A stretch of 64,000 bases of DNA from Terrabacter sp. Root85. Its GTDB lineage: Bacteria > Actinomycetota > Actinomycetes > Actinomycetales > Dermatophilaceae. Position 1 is the stretch's first letter. Each line of letters begins with the position of its first letter. Of the stretch, positions 1 to 7,591 are shown piece after piece. The translations under genes were made by a program, and so were the position numbers. The notes under the pieces were generated by a model that was not told the DNA's origin, did no database searches, and was given only the letters and a program-made list of their open reading frames with translations. The stretch lies in NCBI RefSeq assembly GCF_001429185.1, contig NZ_LMIW01000008.1, forward strand, positions 1 to 64,000, read 5' to 3'.

Positions 1-58
1 GCATCAACGGTTCGATCAGCTCCCACTGAGCATCGGTCAGCACGGCAGAACGCGACAT
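1..58 (-). CDS. IS5-family transposase, N-terminal fragment
   Basis: Only the first 19 codons are in the window: MSRSAVLTDAQWELIEPLM read on the minus strand from an ATG at 58. The pattern LTDxQWxLIEPLxP is the hallmark N-terminus of IS5-family (DUF4096-type) transposases. The gene runs off the left edge, so the DDE catalytic domain cannot be examined and it is unknown whether the element is intact. Confidence 0.8.
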   Translation of the reverse strand, partial: MSRSAVLTDAQWELIEPLM

Positions 59-105
59 GCATCAACCATCACAGCCGACCGTGCCCACATTCAGGAGACA
101 CGCCC
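1..105. mobile_element. End of an IS5-family-like insertion sequence (truncated by window edge)
   Basis: The leftmost bases encode the first residues of an IS5-type transposase on the minus strand. Just upstream of that start lies the string ACACGCCC (98-105), which in the other direction reads GGGCGTGT, a kind of terminus common among IS427/IS5-group elements. A TA immediately follows at 106-107, compatible with the short TA-type target duplication of that group. The other terminus lies outside the window, so the boundary at 105 is inferred. Confidence 0.5.
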
Positions 106-112
106 TAGCCCC

Positions 113-164
113 CTCGAGTGAGCGCCCCGTCCCACTCGAGTGAGCGCCCCGTCCCACTCGAGTG
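113..164. repeat. Tandem 22-bp repeat containing CTCGAGTG
   Basis: The unit CTCGAGTGAGCGCCCCGTCCCA occurs at 113-134 and 135-156, and a partial third copy begins at 157. It lies between the IS end and the phosphotransferase gene. No function is evident. Confidence 0.85.
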
Positions 165-201
165 GCCCCGTCGTCACACCGATCCGGTCCGTCGGTGTGG
201 G

Positions 202-263
202 ACCGGTGGGGTTCCGGGGCCACTCGACGGGAGTGACTGGTGGGGTCTCGGGGCCACTCGACG
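202..263. repeat. Imperfect 28-bp direct repeat
   Basis: Two near-identical 28-bp copies (202-229 and 236-263) both end in CGGGGCCACTCGACG and differ at three or four positions. They sit just downstream of the phosphotransferase stop. Together with the 22-bp repeats next door they make this 150-bp intergenic stretch unusually repetitive. Confidence 0.75.
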
Positions 264-279
264 ACGCGGCTTGGGCCCG

Positions 280-1737
280 TTAGCTGCGCGCGTCGTGGGC
301 GGGGTGCTCGGGACGGTGCTCGACCGGCACGAAGTCGGAGGCGCCCTCGTGGAGGTCGAGCACGCCGTCGGCGTCCTCGGGCAGGGCCTCGACCTCGTCG
401 ATCTCGAAGGTGGAGGCGTCGGCGTCCGCGGCCGTGAGCGGCACGGGCTGGGACTCCTCCACGGCCTCGGCGTGCCACGGTGACCGGTCCGGCCCGGCCG
501 TGCCTCCGGGGACCGCTGGCACGTCGTCGGCGGCGACGGCGTCACCCGGTGCGGCATCGGCCGTCTCCGGCGACGTCGTGGGCGGCTCGGCGTCCCCGGC
601 GGTCCAGTCATCGGGGACCTGCGGCTCGTCGAGCAGCGAGGTCATCGAGATCGCCTGGGTCTCGCCGAGCATCGGGAAGGGCACGTGCGGCTGGGTCGCG
701 TCCCACTCGGGCTCGGGCCGCGCGGGGTCGTCGGGGTCGAGGACCGCTGCGGCACGCTCTCGCGACTGTCGGGTGCGCTCGCTGCGCTCGGCGTCATCCT
801 GCGCGTGACGACGGTCGTCGTCCTCGACCCGGCCGTCGAGGGCGCGCAGCTCGTCGGCGGTGCGCTCGACGACGTCGAGCTGGCCCGACGCGAGGGCGTG
901 GAGCAGGGTCCGCAGCGGCGCCATCTCGGCCGCGAGCCGGGCGCGGCGCACGAGGTGCACGTCAGGTCGCTCGATGCGCGACTCGGCGTAGGCCTCGAGC
1001 ACGGCATCGAGCGTCTCGGCCGGCGCCAGGCTGGCGAGCTCGGCGAAGTCGTCCGCCGGGTCGCCGACGCGGCTTGCCTCCCAGGCCAGGACGCCACGCA
1101 CGTGACCGCTCGACGAGTCGTCATCGTCGTCGAACGACGCGAGGACGTTCTCGCCGGTGAAGGTGCCGTGGACCGTGGTCGGGGCGAAGCGCCACAGCGA
1201 GACGTCCTCGAGTGCGTGCTCCCAGCGCGTGAGGAGCCCGGTGGGCACGTGCCCCGTCGCGGCGGCCCGGTCGAGCTCGGAGAGCTGGCGGCGGCGGTAC
1301 GCCTCGGCGTCGTACGAGGGTCGCCCGGCCTCCTCGTAGAGCAGGTGCTCGACATTGTGGATGTGCGCGAGGGTGCGACCCACCTCGGCCGTCAACGGGC
1401 CCGGACGGAGCCCCGCGAAGTCGAGGGGTCGACCGGGGACGCGCAGGTAGACGGCCGCTCGGCCCTCCGGCACCTGGGCGAGGCCGCGGACCATGGGCAT
1501 GGCCACGTCGAGCCGGCGCCCGAGCAGGCCGGACAGGGCGGAGATGTCGTCGAGCATCGCGCCGGCCGCCGACGTGCACGGCGCCTTGACGACCCAGCGG
1601 CGGTCCTGGCTGTCCTGGACGTAGGCGATCTCGAAGAGGTCGCCGGGACGGCCCGGGACACCCTCCACCGTCACCGGGTCGAGGCCCGGCACGGCCGAGC
1701 TCGCCAGGGCGGCGAGGAAGAGCGGGCTGCGCGTCAC
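280..1737 (-). CDS. Phosphotransferase (aminoglycoside/macrolide kinase fold) with long acidic C-terminal tail
   Basis: The product is 485 aa from a GTG at 1737, where the kinase-like homology begins. Residues 1 to about 320 have the APH/choline-kinase layout: an N-lobe with the ATP lysine in RRWVVKAP, the catalytic-loop equivalent HGTFTGENVL, and the metal-loop equivalent GVLAWEASRVGDPADDFA. The usual catalytic HGDxxxxN reads HGTxxxEN and the IDW motif reads LAW, so classical kinase chemistry is doubtful. The last 160 residues are Asp/Glu/Pro-rich and probably disordered. It is divergent from nudC. Homologues stand beside nudC in other actinobacteria; the substrate is unknown, and antibiotic resistance should not be assumed. 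Confidence 0.75.
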   Translation of the reverse strand: MTRSPLFLAALASSAVPGLDPVTVEGVPGRPGDLFEIAYVQDSQDRRWVVKAPCTSAAGAMLDDISALSGLLGRRLDVAMPMVRGLAQVPEGRAAVYLRVPGRPLDFAGLRPGPLTAEVGRTLAHIHNVEHLLYEEAGRPSYDAEAYRRRQLSELDRAAATGHVPTGLLTRWEHALEDVSLWRFAPTTVHGTFTGENVLASFDDDDDSSSGHVRGVLAWEASRVGDPADDFAELASLAPAETLDAVLEAYAESRIERPDVHLVRRARLAAEMAPLRTLLHALASGQLDVVERTADELRALDGRVEDDDRRHAQDDAERSERTRQSRERAAAVLDPDDPARPEPEWDATQPHVPFPMLGETQAISMTSLLDEPQVPDDWTAGDAEPPTTSPETADAAPGDAVAADDVPAVPGGTAGPDRSPWHAEAVEESQPVPLTAADADASTFEIDEVEALPEDADGVLDLHEGASDFVPVEHRPEHPAHDARS

Positions 1738-1855
1738 GTGTCCACCGTAGGTCGAGCAGCGCGCCGAGCGTGGGAGGCGACGCCCGCGCCGGTCGGTTCG
1801 GTGCAGGCTCGACACCGGTGCGCCGGTGCCGGCTCGCCGCCCTAGGGTGGGTCGC

Positions 1856-2833
1856 GTGGCAGTGACCGACGAGACCCTGGCCGACCTCGCGCTCTCGCGC
1901 AGCTCACTGGACCGGGTGGCGCTCGAGCGTCGGCGGCCCGAGGTCCTCACCGAGCTGCTCGACGACCCGCGGACCCGCGTCGCCGAGGTCCGGGGTGACC
2001 GCATGCAGGTGTCGGCCCCAGACGGCGCACAGGTGGCCGGTGACGACGGGCTGGCGCTCGTCCTGCGCGCCCCCGAGCCCGAGGACCACGCCCGGCTCGG
2101 ACTGCACCTCGGCCGCGACGGCGACGGTACGGCATACGTGGGCGTCGTCTCGACGGACGACGGAAGCGCGGCCGACGAGGACCGGCCGCCGGAAGGCTGG
2201 CTCACGCTGCGGCAGGCGGGCGAGGCGCTCGCACCCCGCGACGCAGGCGTCTTCACGACCGCGCTGGCACTGGCCCACTGGCACGCGACGCACCGCTTCT
2301 GCCCTCGCTGTGGCGCCCCGACCCATCCCCGACAGGGTGGCTGGGTGCGGCGCTGCGAGCGCGAGGGCAGCGAGCACTACCCGCGCACCGACCCGGCGGT
2401 CATCATGTCGGTCGTCGACCCCGACGACCGGCTGCTGCTGGGCCGGGGGGCGCACTGGCCCGAGGGTCGTTTTTCCGTGCTCGCCGGCTTCGTCGAGCCG
2501 GGGGAGTCGTTCGAGTCCGCGGTCGCCCGCGAGGTCGCCGAGGAGGTCGGCATCTCCGTCGAGGCGGCGCGCTACCTCGGCAACCAGCCGTGGCCGTTCC
2601 CCTCGTCGGTGATGATCGGTTTCCAGGCGACGACGCGCGAGACCGAGCTGACGATCGACCCCGTCGAGATGGCCGAGGCGCGCTGGGTGAGCCGTGAGGA
2701 GTACCGCGACCTGCTCCGCGACGGCTCGATCCGCACGCCGAGCGGCATCTCGATCGCCAAGCGGATCATCGAGCACTGGCTCGGCCAGACGGTCGAGTCC
2801 GTCGTCGAGCCGGGCACGGGGACGAGCTTCTGA
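1856..2833 (+). CDS. nudC: NAD(+) diphosphatase NudC (NADH pyrophosphatase, possible RNA deNADding enzyme)
   Basis: The product is 325 aa. It cleaves NAD(H) to NMN(H) and AMP, and family members also remove NAD caps from RNA. After a variable N-terminal domain comes a zinc-binding motif CPRCGAP...RRC in which the fourth Cys is replaced, a variation seen in actinobacterial NudC. The Nudix box GFVEPGESFESAVAREVAEE and the NudC signature NQPWPFPSS follow. A GTG at 1856 preceded by AGGGTGG is preferred to more upstream codons because family similarity begins there. It converges on the mycoredoxin gene with a 19-bp gap. Confidence 0.93.
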   Translation: MAVTDETLADLALSRSSLDRVALERRRPEVLTELLDDPRTRVAEVRGDRMQVSAPDGAQVAGDDGLALVLRAPEPEDHARLGLHLGRDGDGTAYVGVVSTDDGSAADEDRPPEGWLTLRQAGEALAPRDAGVFTTALALAHWHATHRFCPRCGAPTHPRQGGWVRRCEREGSEHYPRTDPAVIMSVVDPDDRLLLGRGAHWPEGRFSVLAGFVEPGESFESAVAREVAEEVGISVEAARYLGNQPWPFPSSVMIGFQATTRETELTIDPVEMAEARWVSREEYRDLLRDGSIRTPSGISIAKRIIEHWLGQTVESVVEPGTGTSF

Positions 2834-2852
2834 GCCTAGTCGGCGCGGCCCG

Positions 2853-3122
2853 TCAGCCCGCGAGGCGCGAACGGACCTCGGCGAGCGAGGGGTTCGTCGC
2901 GGCCGAGCCGTCGGGGAAGACGACGGTCGGGACCGTGCGGTTGCCGCCGTTGACGTGCTCGACGAAGTCGACGTGCTCGGGATTGGCCTCGAGGTCGATC
3001 TCGGTGAACGGCACGCCCTCGCGGGTCAGCTGGCCCTTGAGGCGTGTGCAGTAGCCGCACCACGTGGTCGTGAACATCGTGATCGAGCCCTCGTCGGGCG
3101 TGACCTGCGTGGACTGGGGCAT
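2853..3122 (-). CDS. mrx1: Mycoredoxin (Mrx1-type glutaredoxin-like protein)
   Basis: This 89-aa thioredoxin-fold protein has the active site WCGYC (Cys22, Cys25) and the cis-Pro segment NRTVPTVVFPDGS. Spacing and the NGGNRTVPT sequence match mycoredoxin-1, which reduces mycothiol-protein mixed disulfides; the CGYC motif separates it from NrdH (CxQC). It lies between nudC and ppk2/uvrD2, as in mycobacteria. It fits the mycothiol biology shown elsewhere in the window by mycothione reductase and SigH/RsrA. Confidence 0.9.
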   Translation of the reverse strand: MPQSTQVTPDEGSITMFTTTWCGYCTRLKGQLTREGVPFTEIDLEANPEHVDFVEHVNGGNRTVPTVVFPDGSAATNPSLAEVRSRLAG

Positions 3123-3205
3123 CGGTTCCTACTCGTGTCGCGACGTCGTGCGTGGTGGTGGGGACGGCCCCCACGGGCGTCGTCCCTCGGTGCAAGGATG
3201 ACCCC

Positions 3206-4045
3206 ATGGCCAAGCGCGGCGCAAAACGATCCCCCAGGATGGACCTCGACGTCTACGAGACCGAGGTCCGTCGGCTGCAGGCCGAGCTCGTCGCGTTCCA
3301 GGAGTGGGTGCGTTCGACGGGTCAGCGGGTCGTCGTCGTCTTCGAGGGGCGCGATGCCGCCGGCAAGGGATCGGCGATCAAGCGGATCACCGAGTACCTC
3401 AGCCCTCGCGTCGCCCGGATCGCGGCCCTCCCGGCGCCGACCGACCGCGAGAAGACGCAGTGGTACTTCCAGCGCTACATCGCCCACCTGCCCGCGGCCG
3501 GAGAGATCGTGCTCTTCGACCGGTCCTGGTACAACCGCGCCGGCGTCGAGCGGGTCATGGGGTTCTGCACCGACGAGCAGTACGCCCGGTTCCTCGAGCA
3601 GGCCCCGCTCTTCGAGCAGATGCTCGTCGATGACGGTGTCATCGTGCGCAAGTACTGGTTCAGCGTCTCCGACGTCGAGCAGGAGCGCCGGTTCCGCAGC
3701 CGCGCCAAGGACCCCATGCGCCAGTGGAAGCTCTCGCCGATGGACCTCGAGTCCATCACCCGCTGGGAGGACTACTCCGAGGCCAAGGACATCATGATGG
3801 CCGCGACGAGCACCGACTGGGCGCCGTGGCACGTCGTCGAGTCCGAGGACAAGCGGCGCTCGCGGGTCAACGTCATGCACCACCTGCTCAGCTCCATCCC
3901 GCACGCCGCGGTGGCGCCCGTCGTGCCGCCCGTCCCCAAGCGCCCGGCTCCGCGCGGCTACGAGCGCCCGCCCCAGCACGAGCAGAACTACGTGCCGGAC
4001 CACGCCGCGAGCGTGCTGGCCGCCTCGAAGGGTGATCGCTCCTGA
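3206..4045 (+). CDS. ppk2: Polyphosphate kinase 2 (PPK2)
   Basis: The product is 279 aa with the complete PPK2 P-loop kinase fold. It shows Walker A GRDAAGKGS, Walker B with the following motif LFDRSWYNRAGVERVMGF, and the lid region RFRSRAKDPMRQWKLSPMDLES. Single-domain PPK2 enzymes transfer phosphate between polyphosphate and nucleotides. Length and motifs fit class I, but nucleotide preference cannot be read off. ATG at 3206 is preceded by AAGGA. The stop overlaps the proposed CTG start of uvrD2, so the two genes are probably co-transcribed and translationally coupled. Confidence 0.92.
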   Translation: MAKRGAKRSPRMDLDVYETEVRRLQAELVAFQEWVRSTGQRVVVVFEGRDAAGKGSAIKRITEYLSPRVARIAALPAPTDREKTQWYFQRYIAHLPAAGEIVLFDRSWYNRAGVERVMGFCTDEQYARFLEQAPLFEQMLVDDGVIVRKYWFSVSDVEQERRFRSRAKDPMRQWKLSPMDLESITRWEDYSEAKDIMMAATSTDWAPWHVVESEDKRRSRVNVMHHLLSSIPHAAVAPVVPPVPKRPAPRGYERPPQHEQNYVPDHAASVLAASKGDRS

Positions 4046-6171
4046 GCGCAGTACCGTCCGCCGACGAGATCCTCGCCGGGCTCGACCCGGAGCAGCGCGA
4101 GGTCGCGATGGCCCCGCCGGGCCCCCTGTGCATCCTCGCGGGGGCCGGCACGGGCAAGACGCGCGCCATCACCCACCGCATCGCGTATGCCGTCCACTCG
4201 GGTGCGCAGCAGCCGCAGCGGGTGCTCGCGCTGACCTTCACGGCCCGCGCCGCCGGTGAGATGCGCACGCGCCTGCGTGGGCTCGGGGTGCAGGGCGTCC
4301 AGGCCCGCACCTTCCACGCCGCCGCGCTCCGGCAGCTGCACTTCTTCTGGCCGCAGGCCATCGGCGGCGCCGCCCCCGAGGTGATGAGCCACAAGGCGGC
4401 GGCCGTCGCCGAGGCGGCGAGCCGGCTGCGCATGCAGTTCGACCGCACGACCGTCCGCGACCTCGCAGCCGAGATCGAGTGGGCCAAGGTCAACCTCCTT
4501 ACGCCGCAGTCGTATGCCGCCCGCGCCCGAGAGCAGCGACGCGAGCCCCCGGGCCTCGACCTCACCGCCATGGCACGGCTCTTCGAGGCGTACGAGGACG
4601 TCAAGCAGCGTCGCGGCGTCATCGACTTCGAGGACGTCCTGCTCCTCACCGTCGGCATCCTCGACGAACGCGAGGACATCGCCCGCACCGTCCGCGGCCA
4701 GTACCGCCAGTTCGTCGTCGACGAGTACCAGGACGTCAACGACCTCCAGCAGCGGCTCCTCGACCAGTGGCTGGGGGAGCGCAAGGACCTCTGCGTCGTC
4801 GGCGACCCGGCCCAGACGATCTACTCCTTCACCGGGGCCAGCCCGCGACACCTCGTCGGCTTCTCCCAGCGCTTCCCGGGGGCGCAGGTCGTGCGTCTCG
4901 TGCGCAACTACCGCTCCACACCCCAGATCGTCGGGCTCGCCAACACCATCGTCGCGTCCGGCACCCAGGCGGCGCGCGACGGGTCGGTGCGCCTCCTCGC
5001 GCAGTCCGAGCCGGGTCCCACGCCCGAGCTGACGAGCTATCCCGACGACCCGGCCGAGGCTGCCGCGGTCGCCGACCGCATCCGCACGCTCGTCGCCGGC
5101 GGGCACCAGGCGGCCGAGATCGCCATCCTCTTCCGCACCAACGCCCAGTCCGAGGCCTTCGAGTCGGCTCTCACCGACGCCGGGGTGGCCTACCTCGTGC
5201 GGGGTGGCGACCGCTTCTTCGCCCGCAAGGAGGTGCGCGATGCGGTCCTGCTGCTGCGCGGCGCCGCCCGCAGCGACGACGGCGAGAAGCCGCTCGGCGA
5301 GATCACCCGCGACGTCATCACCGGCGCGGGCTGGTCGCATCAGCCCCCGTCGGGCAGCGGGGCCACCCGAGAGCGGTGGGAGTCGCTGACCGCGCTCGCG
5401 ACGCTCGCCGACGACATCGCGGCAGCGGCCCCCGACGCCCGGCTGCCCGAGCTCGTCGCCGAGCTCGAGCGGCGGGCGGCCGAGCAGCACGCGCCGGCCG
5501 TGCAGGGCGTGACGCTCGCCAGCCTGCACGCCGCCAAGGGCTTGGAGTGGGACACCGTCTTCCTCGTCGGCGCCTCCGACGGCCTCATGCCCATCTCGAT
5601 GGCCGAGGGTCCCGACGCCGTCGAGGAGGAGCGACGCCTGCTCTACGTCGGGCTCACGCGCGCCCGCAAACAGCTCTTCCTGTCGTGGTCCGGCGCCCGC
5701 ACGCCGGGAGCCCGGGCCACCCGCCGCGTCTCGAGGTTCCTCGCGCCGGCGGCCGACATCCTCGGCCAGGGCGCCCGCAGCGAGGCGAGGTCGGGCGGCT
5801 CCAAGCGGTCCGCGCCGAAGGTGGCACCCCTCGCGCACTGCCGCGGCTGTGGCGCCGAGCTCGTCTCCGCGGCGCAGCGCAAGACCGGCCGCTGCGACGA
5901 CTGTCCGCCCACCTACGACGAGGCGACGTTCGAGCGGCTGCGCACGTGGCGCCTTGCCGTCGCGCGCGAGGCGAGCGTGCCGGCATTCGTCGTCTTCACC
6001 GACGCGACGCTCACCGCGATCGCCGAGGACGCGCCCTCCGACGAGGGTCGTCTGTCGGTCATCAGCGGCGTCGGTGCGCGCAAGCTCGAGCAGTACGGCA
6101 GCGACGTCCTTGCCATCCTGGCCGGTGCCGACCCGCAAGAAATCTTCGAAAGCCGTTCTGCGGCAAAGTAA
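4042..6171 (+). CDS. uvrD2: ATP-dependent DNA helicase UvrD2, probable CTG start
   Basis: The product is a 709-aa superfamily 1A helicase. It has Walker A GAGTGKT (34-40), DEYQDVN with GDPAQTIYSF (Walker B region), a C4 zinc motif (Cys600, 603, 618, 621) and a C-terminal HRDC domain (about 630-705). That tail architecture identifies UvrD2 of actinobacterial DNA repair. The first ATG (4108) would delete the conserved LDPEQREVA segment. No in-frame ATG, GTG or TTG lies between it and the stop at 4033-4035, but a CTG at 4042 does, behind GAAGGGTGAT and overlapping the ppk2 stop as CTGA. The start is therefore inferred to be CTG. Confidence 0.9.
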   Translation: MSAVPSADEILAGLDPEQREVAMAPPGPLCILAGAGTGKTRAITHRIAYAVHSGAQQPQRVLALTFTARAAGEMRTRLRGLGVQGVQARTFHAAALRQLHFFWPQAIGGAAPEVMSHKAAAVAEAASRLRMQFDRTTVRDLAAEIEWAKVNLLTPQSYAARAREQRREPPGLDLTAMARLFEAYEDVKQRRGVIDFEDVLLLTVGILDEREDIARTVRGQYRQFVVDEYQDVNDLQQRLLDQWLGERKDLCVVGDPAQTIYSFTGASPRHLVGFSQRFPGAQVVRLVRNYRSTPQIVGLANTIVASGTQAARDGSVRLLAQSEPGPTPELTSYPDDPAEAAAVADRIRTLVAGGHQAAEIAILFRTNAQSEAFESALTDAGVAYLVRGGDRFFARKEVRDAVLLLRGAARSDDGEKPLGEITRDVITGAGWSHQPPSGSGATRERWESLTALATLADDIAAAAPDARLPELVAELERRAAEQHAPAVQGVTLASLHAAKGLEWDTVFLVGASDGLMPISMAEGPDAVEEERRLLYVGLTRARKQLFLSWSGARTPGARATRRVSRFLAPAADILGQGARSEARSGGSKRSAPKVAPLAHCRGCGAELVSAAQRKTGRCDDCPPTYDEATFERLRTWRLAVAREASVPAFVVFTDATLTAIAEDAPSDEGRLSVISGVGARKLEQYGSDVLAILAGADPQEIFESRSAAK

Positions 6172-6226
6172 TCCGCGGGTTAGACGCATTGGCCCAAAAT
6201 AAGTTCGGAAAACTTCGTTAAATCAG

Positions 6227-6256
6227 TTGTTCGCCCGCGAGGCGCACGCGTACCCT
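6227..6256 (+). promoter_or_regulatory. Probable whiB7 promoter
   Basis: A -35-like TTGTTC (6227-6232) and a -10-like TACCCT (6251-6256) are separated by 18 bases. An AT-rich patch, unusual for this genome, lies immediately upstream (about 6196-6226). WhiB7-activated promoters are known to need an AT-rich element next to the -35, bound through the WhiB7 AT-hook, so autoactivation is plausible. Transcription would start near 6263, giving a leader of about 615 nt before whiB7. Confidence 0.6.
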
Positions 6257-6326
6257 TGACGAAGTCAAGCCCAGTGGTCTCGGTGGCCAGCTGGGGCCCG
6301 TGAGCAGAAGTGAGGAGGTCGGCCTG

Positions 6327-6590
6327 ATGGACAACACCACGATGACGATGAGCGCAGTCTCCTGCGTCCTTTCCGTGCGTCTGCGGCCGACCACCGGCGA
6401 TGTCCGCCTGGCGGCCACGCGCGCTCCGGAGCAGGGGACCACTGTGTCCATCGCCGCCGTCATGGGCGGCCGTGTCGCCGACTTCCGCGCCCCGATCCAG
6501 GGAGACGTCTCGGTCACCGGCCTCACGTCCGCCCCCGCCTACAAGACCCTCGATGTCGTTCGCTCCCGTTCTGGGAGGCCACCGGTCTGA
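6327..6590 (+). CDS. Candidate upstream ORF in the whiB7 leader (87 codons)
   Basis: An ATG at 6327 follows a strong AGGAGG (6312-6317) at good spacing and opens an 87-codon frame with no recognisable domain. It lies wholly inside the untranslated leader between the putative whiB7 promoter and whiB7, and ends 22 bp before a terminator-like hairpin. In mycobacteria whiB7 is controlled by translation of a leader ORF coupled to transcription attenuation by ribosome-targeting antibiotics. This ORF is in the right place for that role, although it is longer than a typical leader peptide. Whether the peptide itself has a function is unknown. Confidence 0.55.
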   Translation: MDNTTMTMSAVSCVLSVRLRPTTGDVRLAATRAPEQGTTVSIAAVMGGRVADFRAPIQGDVSVTGLTSAPAYKTLDVVRSRSGRPPV

Positions 6591-6612
6591 CAAGACCCGA
6601 AGCCTCACCTCC

Positions 6613-6647
6613 AGGCCGCGAACCCGACATCACCGGGTCCGCGGCCT
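6613..6647 (+). terminator. Attenuator-like hairpin in the whiB7 leader
   Basis: An inverted repeat AGGCCGCG-A-ACCCG ... CGGGT-C-CGCGGCCT is followed by TTCGTGTT. It lies 22 bp after the leader ORF stop and 230 bp before whiB7. Further short hairpins follow (about 6657-6673 and 6719-6735). The position fits a conditional terminator relieved when the leader ORF is translated slowly; the mechanism is inferred from the mycobacterial whiB7 precedent. Confidence 0.6.
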
Positions 6648-6879
6648 TCGTGTTACCCGGGGGAGTTCCCCGGCCGAATGCCGCTCCCACACCGCACCAA
6701 CCGACACCGACAGATGAGCACCCGACCGGGTGCCTGACAGATCAGGGACACAGATGACTCCCCGGATGCCGAGCAGCAGGACCGAGACCCGCACCACCGG
6801 TGCAGGCCTGCGGACCAAGCCAGACACGAGTGAGCAGGGGCACCCCACCACGGGCGCCCAGGAGACGGAGGTGAGAACG

Positions 6880-7167
6880 ATGCAGCTGAGCGAACTGATC
6901 GACATGAGAACCGAGGCGGAGCAGGTCGGCGAGACCATTCCGTGCCGCGACTACGACGCGGAGCTCTGGTTCGCCGAGCGACCCGAGGACGTCGAGTTCG
7001 CCAAGACGCTCTGCGGGCTCTGCCCGGCGCGGGTCCAGTGCCTCGCCGGCGCCCTCGAGCGCCAGGAGCCGTGGGGAGTCTGGGGCGGGCAGCTGCTCGT
7101 CCAGGGCGCCATCGTGGCTCGCAAGCGGCCCCGCGGCCGTCCGCGCAAGCACCCCGTGGCTGCCTGA
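6880..7167 (+). CDS. whiB7: WhiB7, antibiotic-responsive transcriptional regulator
   Basis: The product is 95 aa. Iron-sulfur cluster ligands are Cys22, Cys45, Cys48 and Cys54 (C-x22-C-x2-C-x5-C). The EPWGVWGG turn follows, then a C-terminal AT-hook RGRPRK, the combination diagnostic of WhiB7 rather than other WhiB proteins. WhiB7 binds the vegetative sigma factor and activates intrinsic drug-resistance genes. The ATG at 6880 has GGAGG (6867-6871) upstream; an in-frame frame opens earlier, at 6730, but the extension is not WhiB-like. Its place beside uvrD2 and divergent from the ABC1 kinase matches mycobacteria. Confidence 0.95.
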   Translation: MQLSELIDMRTEAEQVGETIPCRDYDAELWFAERPEDVEFAKTLCGLCPARVQCLAGALERQEPWGVWGGQLLVQGAIVARKRPRGRPRKHPVAA

Positions 7168-7241
7168 GCCTGCGTGACCACGCATGACCCAGACGCCCAC
7201 GGCCACCACCAGCACTTTTCTTCACAGACCAGGAGATCGTC

Positions 7242-7376
7242 ATGAACCAGCTCGAGATGCTGGCTCGCGACCGGATCAACCAGCGCAGTCAGCGCCAGGA
7301 ACGCAGCGGCATCCGTCGCAGCGCCCGGCTGATCGCCCAGGAGATCCGGGACAGTCGACGCCACAGCCAGAAGTGA
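7242..7376 (+). CDS. Small basic protein, 44 aa, function unknown
   Basis: A short frame starts at ATG 7242 behind a well placed AGGAG and ends at TGA 7376. The product is rich in Arg and Gln (RINQRSQRQERSGIRRSAR) with no Cys and no membrane segment, and looks like a small nucleic-acid-binding or helical peptide. It follows whiB7 by 74 bp on the same strand and precedes a strong hairpin at 7427, so it may end the whiB7 transcript. I do not recognise a family. Confidence 0.55.
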   Translation: MNQLEMLARDRINQRSQRQERSGIRRSARLIAQEIRDSRRHSQK

Positions 7377-7426
7377 ACGACCGCGCCACGAGGCGCGTTG
7401 CAGGACAACTGAATCGAGTGAGCGAG

Positions 7427-7454
7427 CCGCGGGTGACGCGCACGTCACCCGCGG
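7427..7454. terminator. Strong hairpin terminator after the whiB7 region
   Basis: A perfect 12-bp stem CCGCGGGTGACG / CGTCACCCGCGG with a 4-nt loop is followed by TTCCG. It has no T-tract, which is common for actinobacterial hairpin terminators. Confidence 0.7.
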
Positions 7455-7591
7455 TTCCGCACGTCCGGGGCCGTTCGCCCAGCTCCTGAACCCCCTGCCC
7501 AGCTCCCTCCTTGCCCGGGCCGAGATCCCGCGTGGCGCCACGAACCACCCCCACGTCGGCGGATACTCGAAGAAGGAGAAGGGAGAACCCC

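Noticed and set aside
280-1737. Aminoglycoside or macrolide resistance gene
   Set aside because: Only the fold matches; catalytic motifs are altered and the genomic context is housekeeping, so calling it a resistance gene would be unsupported.
685-1845. Long open frame (386 codons) on the plus strand across the phosphotransferase gene
   Set aside because: It is antisense to a gene with clear family motifs; the high G+C leaves long empty frames on the opposite strand, and the translation is Arg/Gly/Ala-rich without any domain.
3988-6189. 733-codon minus-strand frame opposite uvrD2
   Set aside because: It is the mirror of the uvrD2 codon pattern, has no ribosome-binding site and has no recognisable domain.
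7184-7489. 101-codon plus-strand frame after whiB7
   Set aside because: It overlaps the better supported 44-codon ORF in another frame, has no ribosome-binding site and is Pro/Arg-rich.
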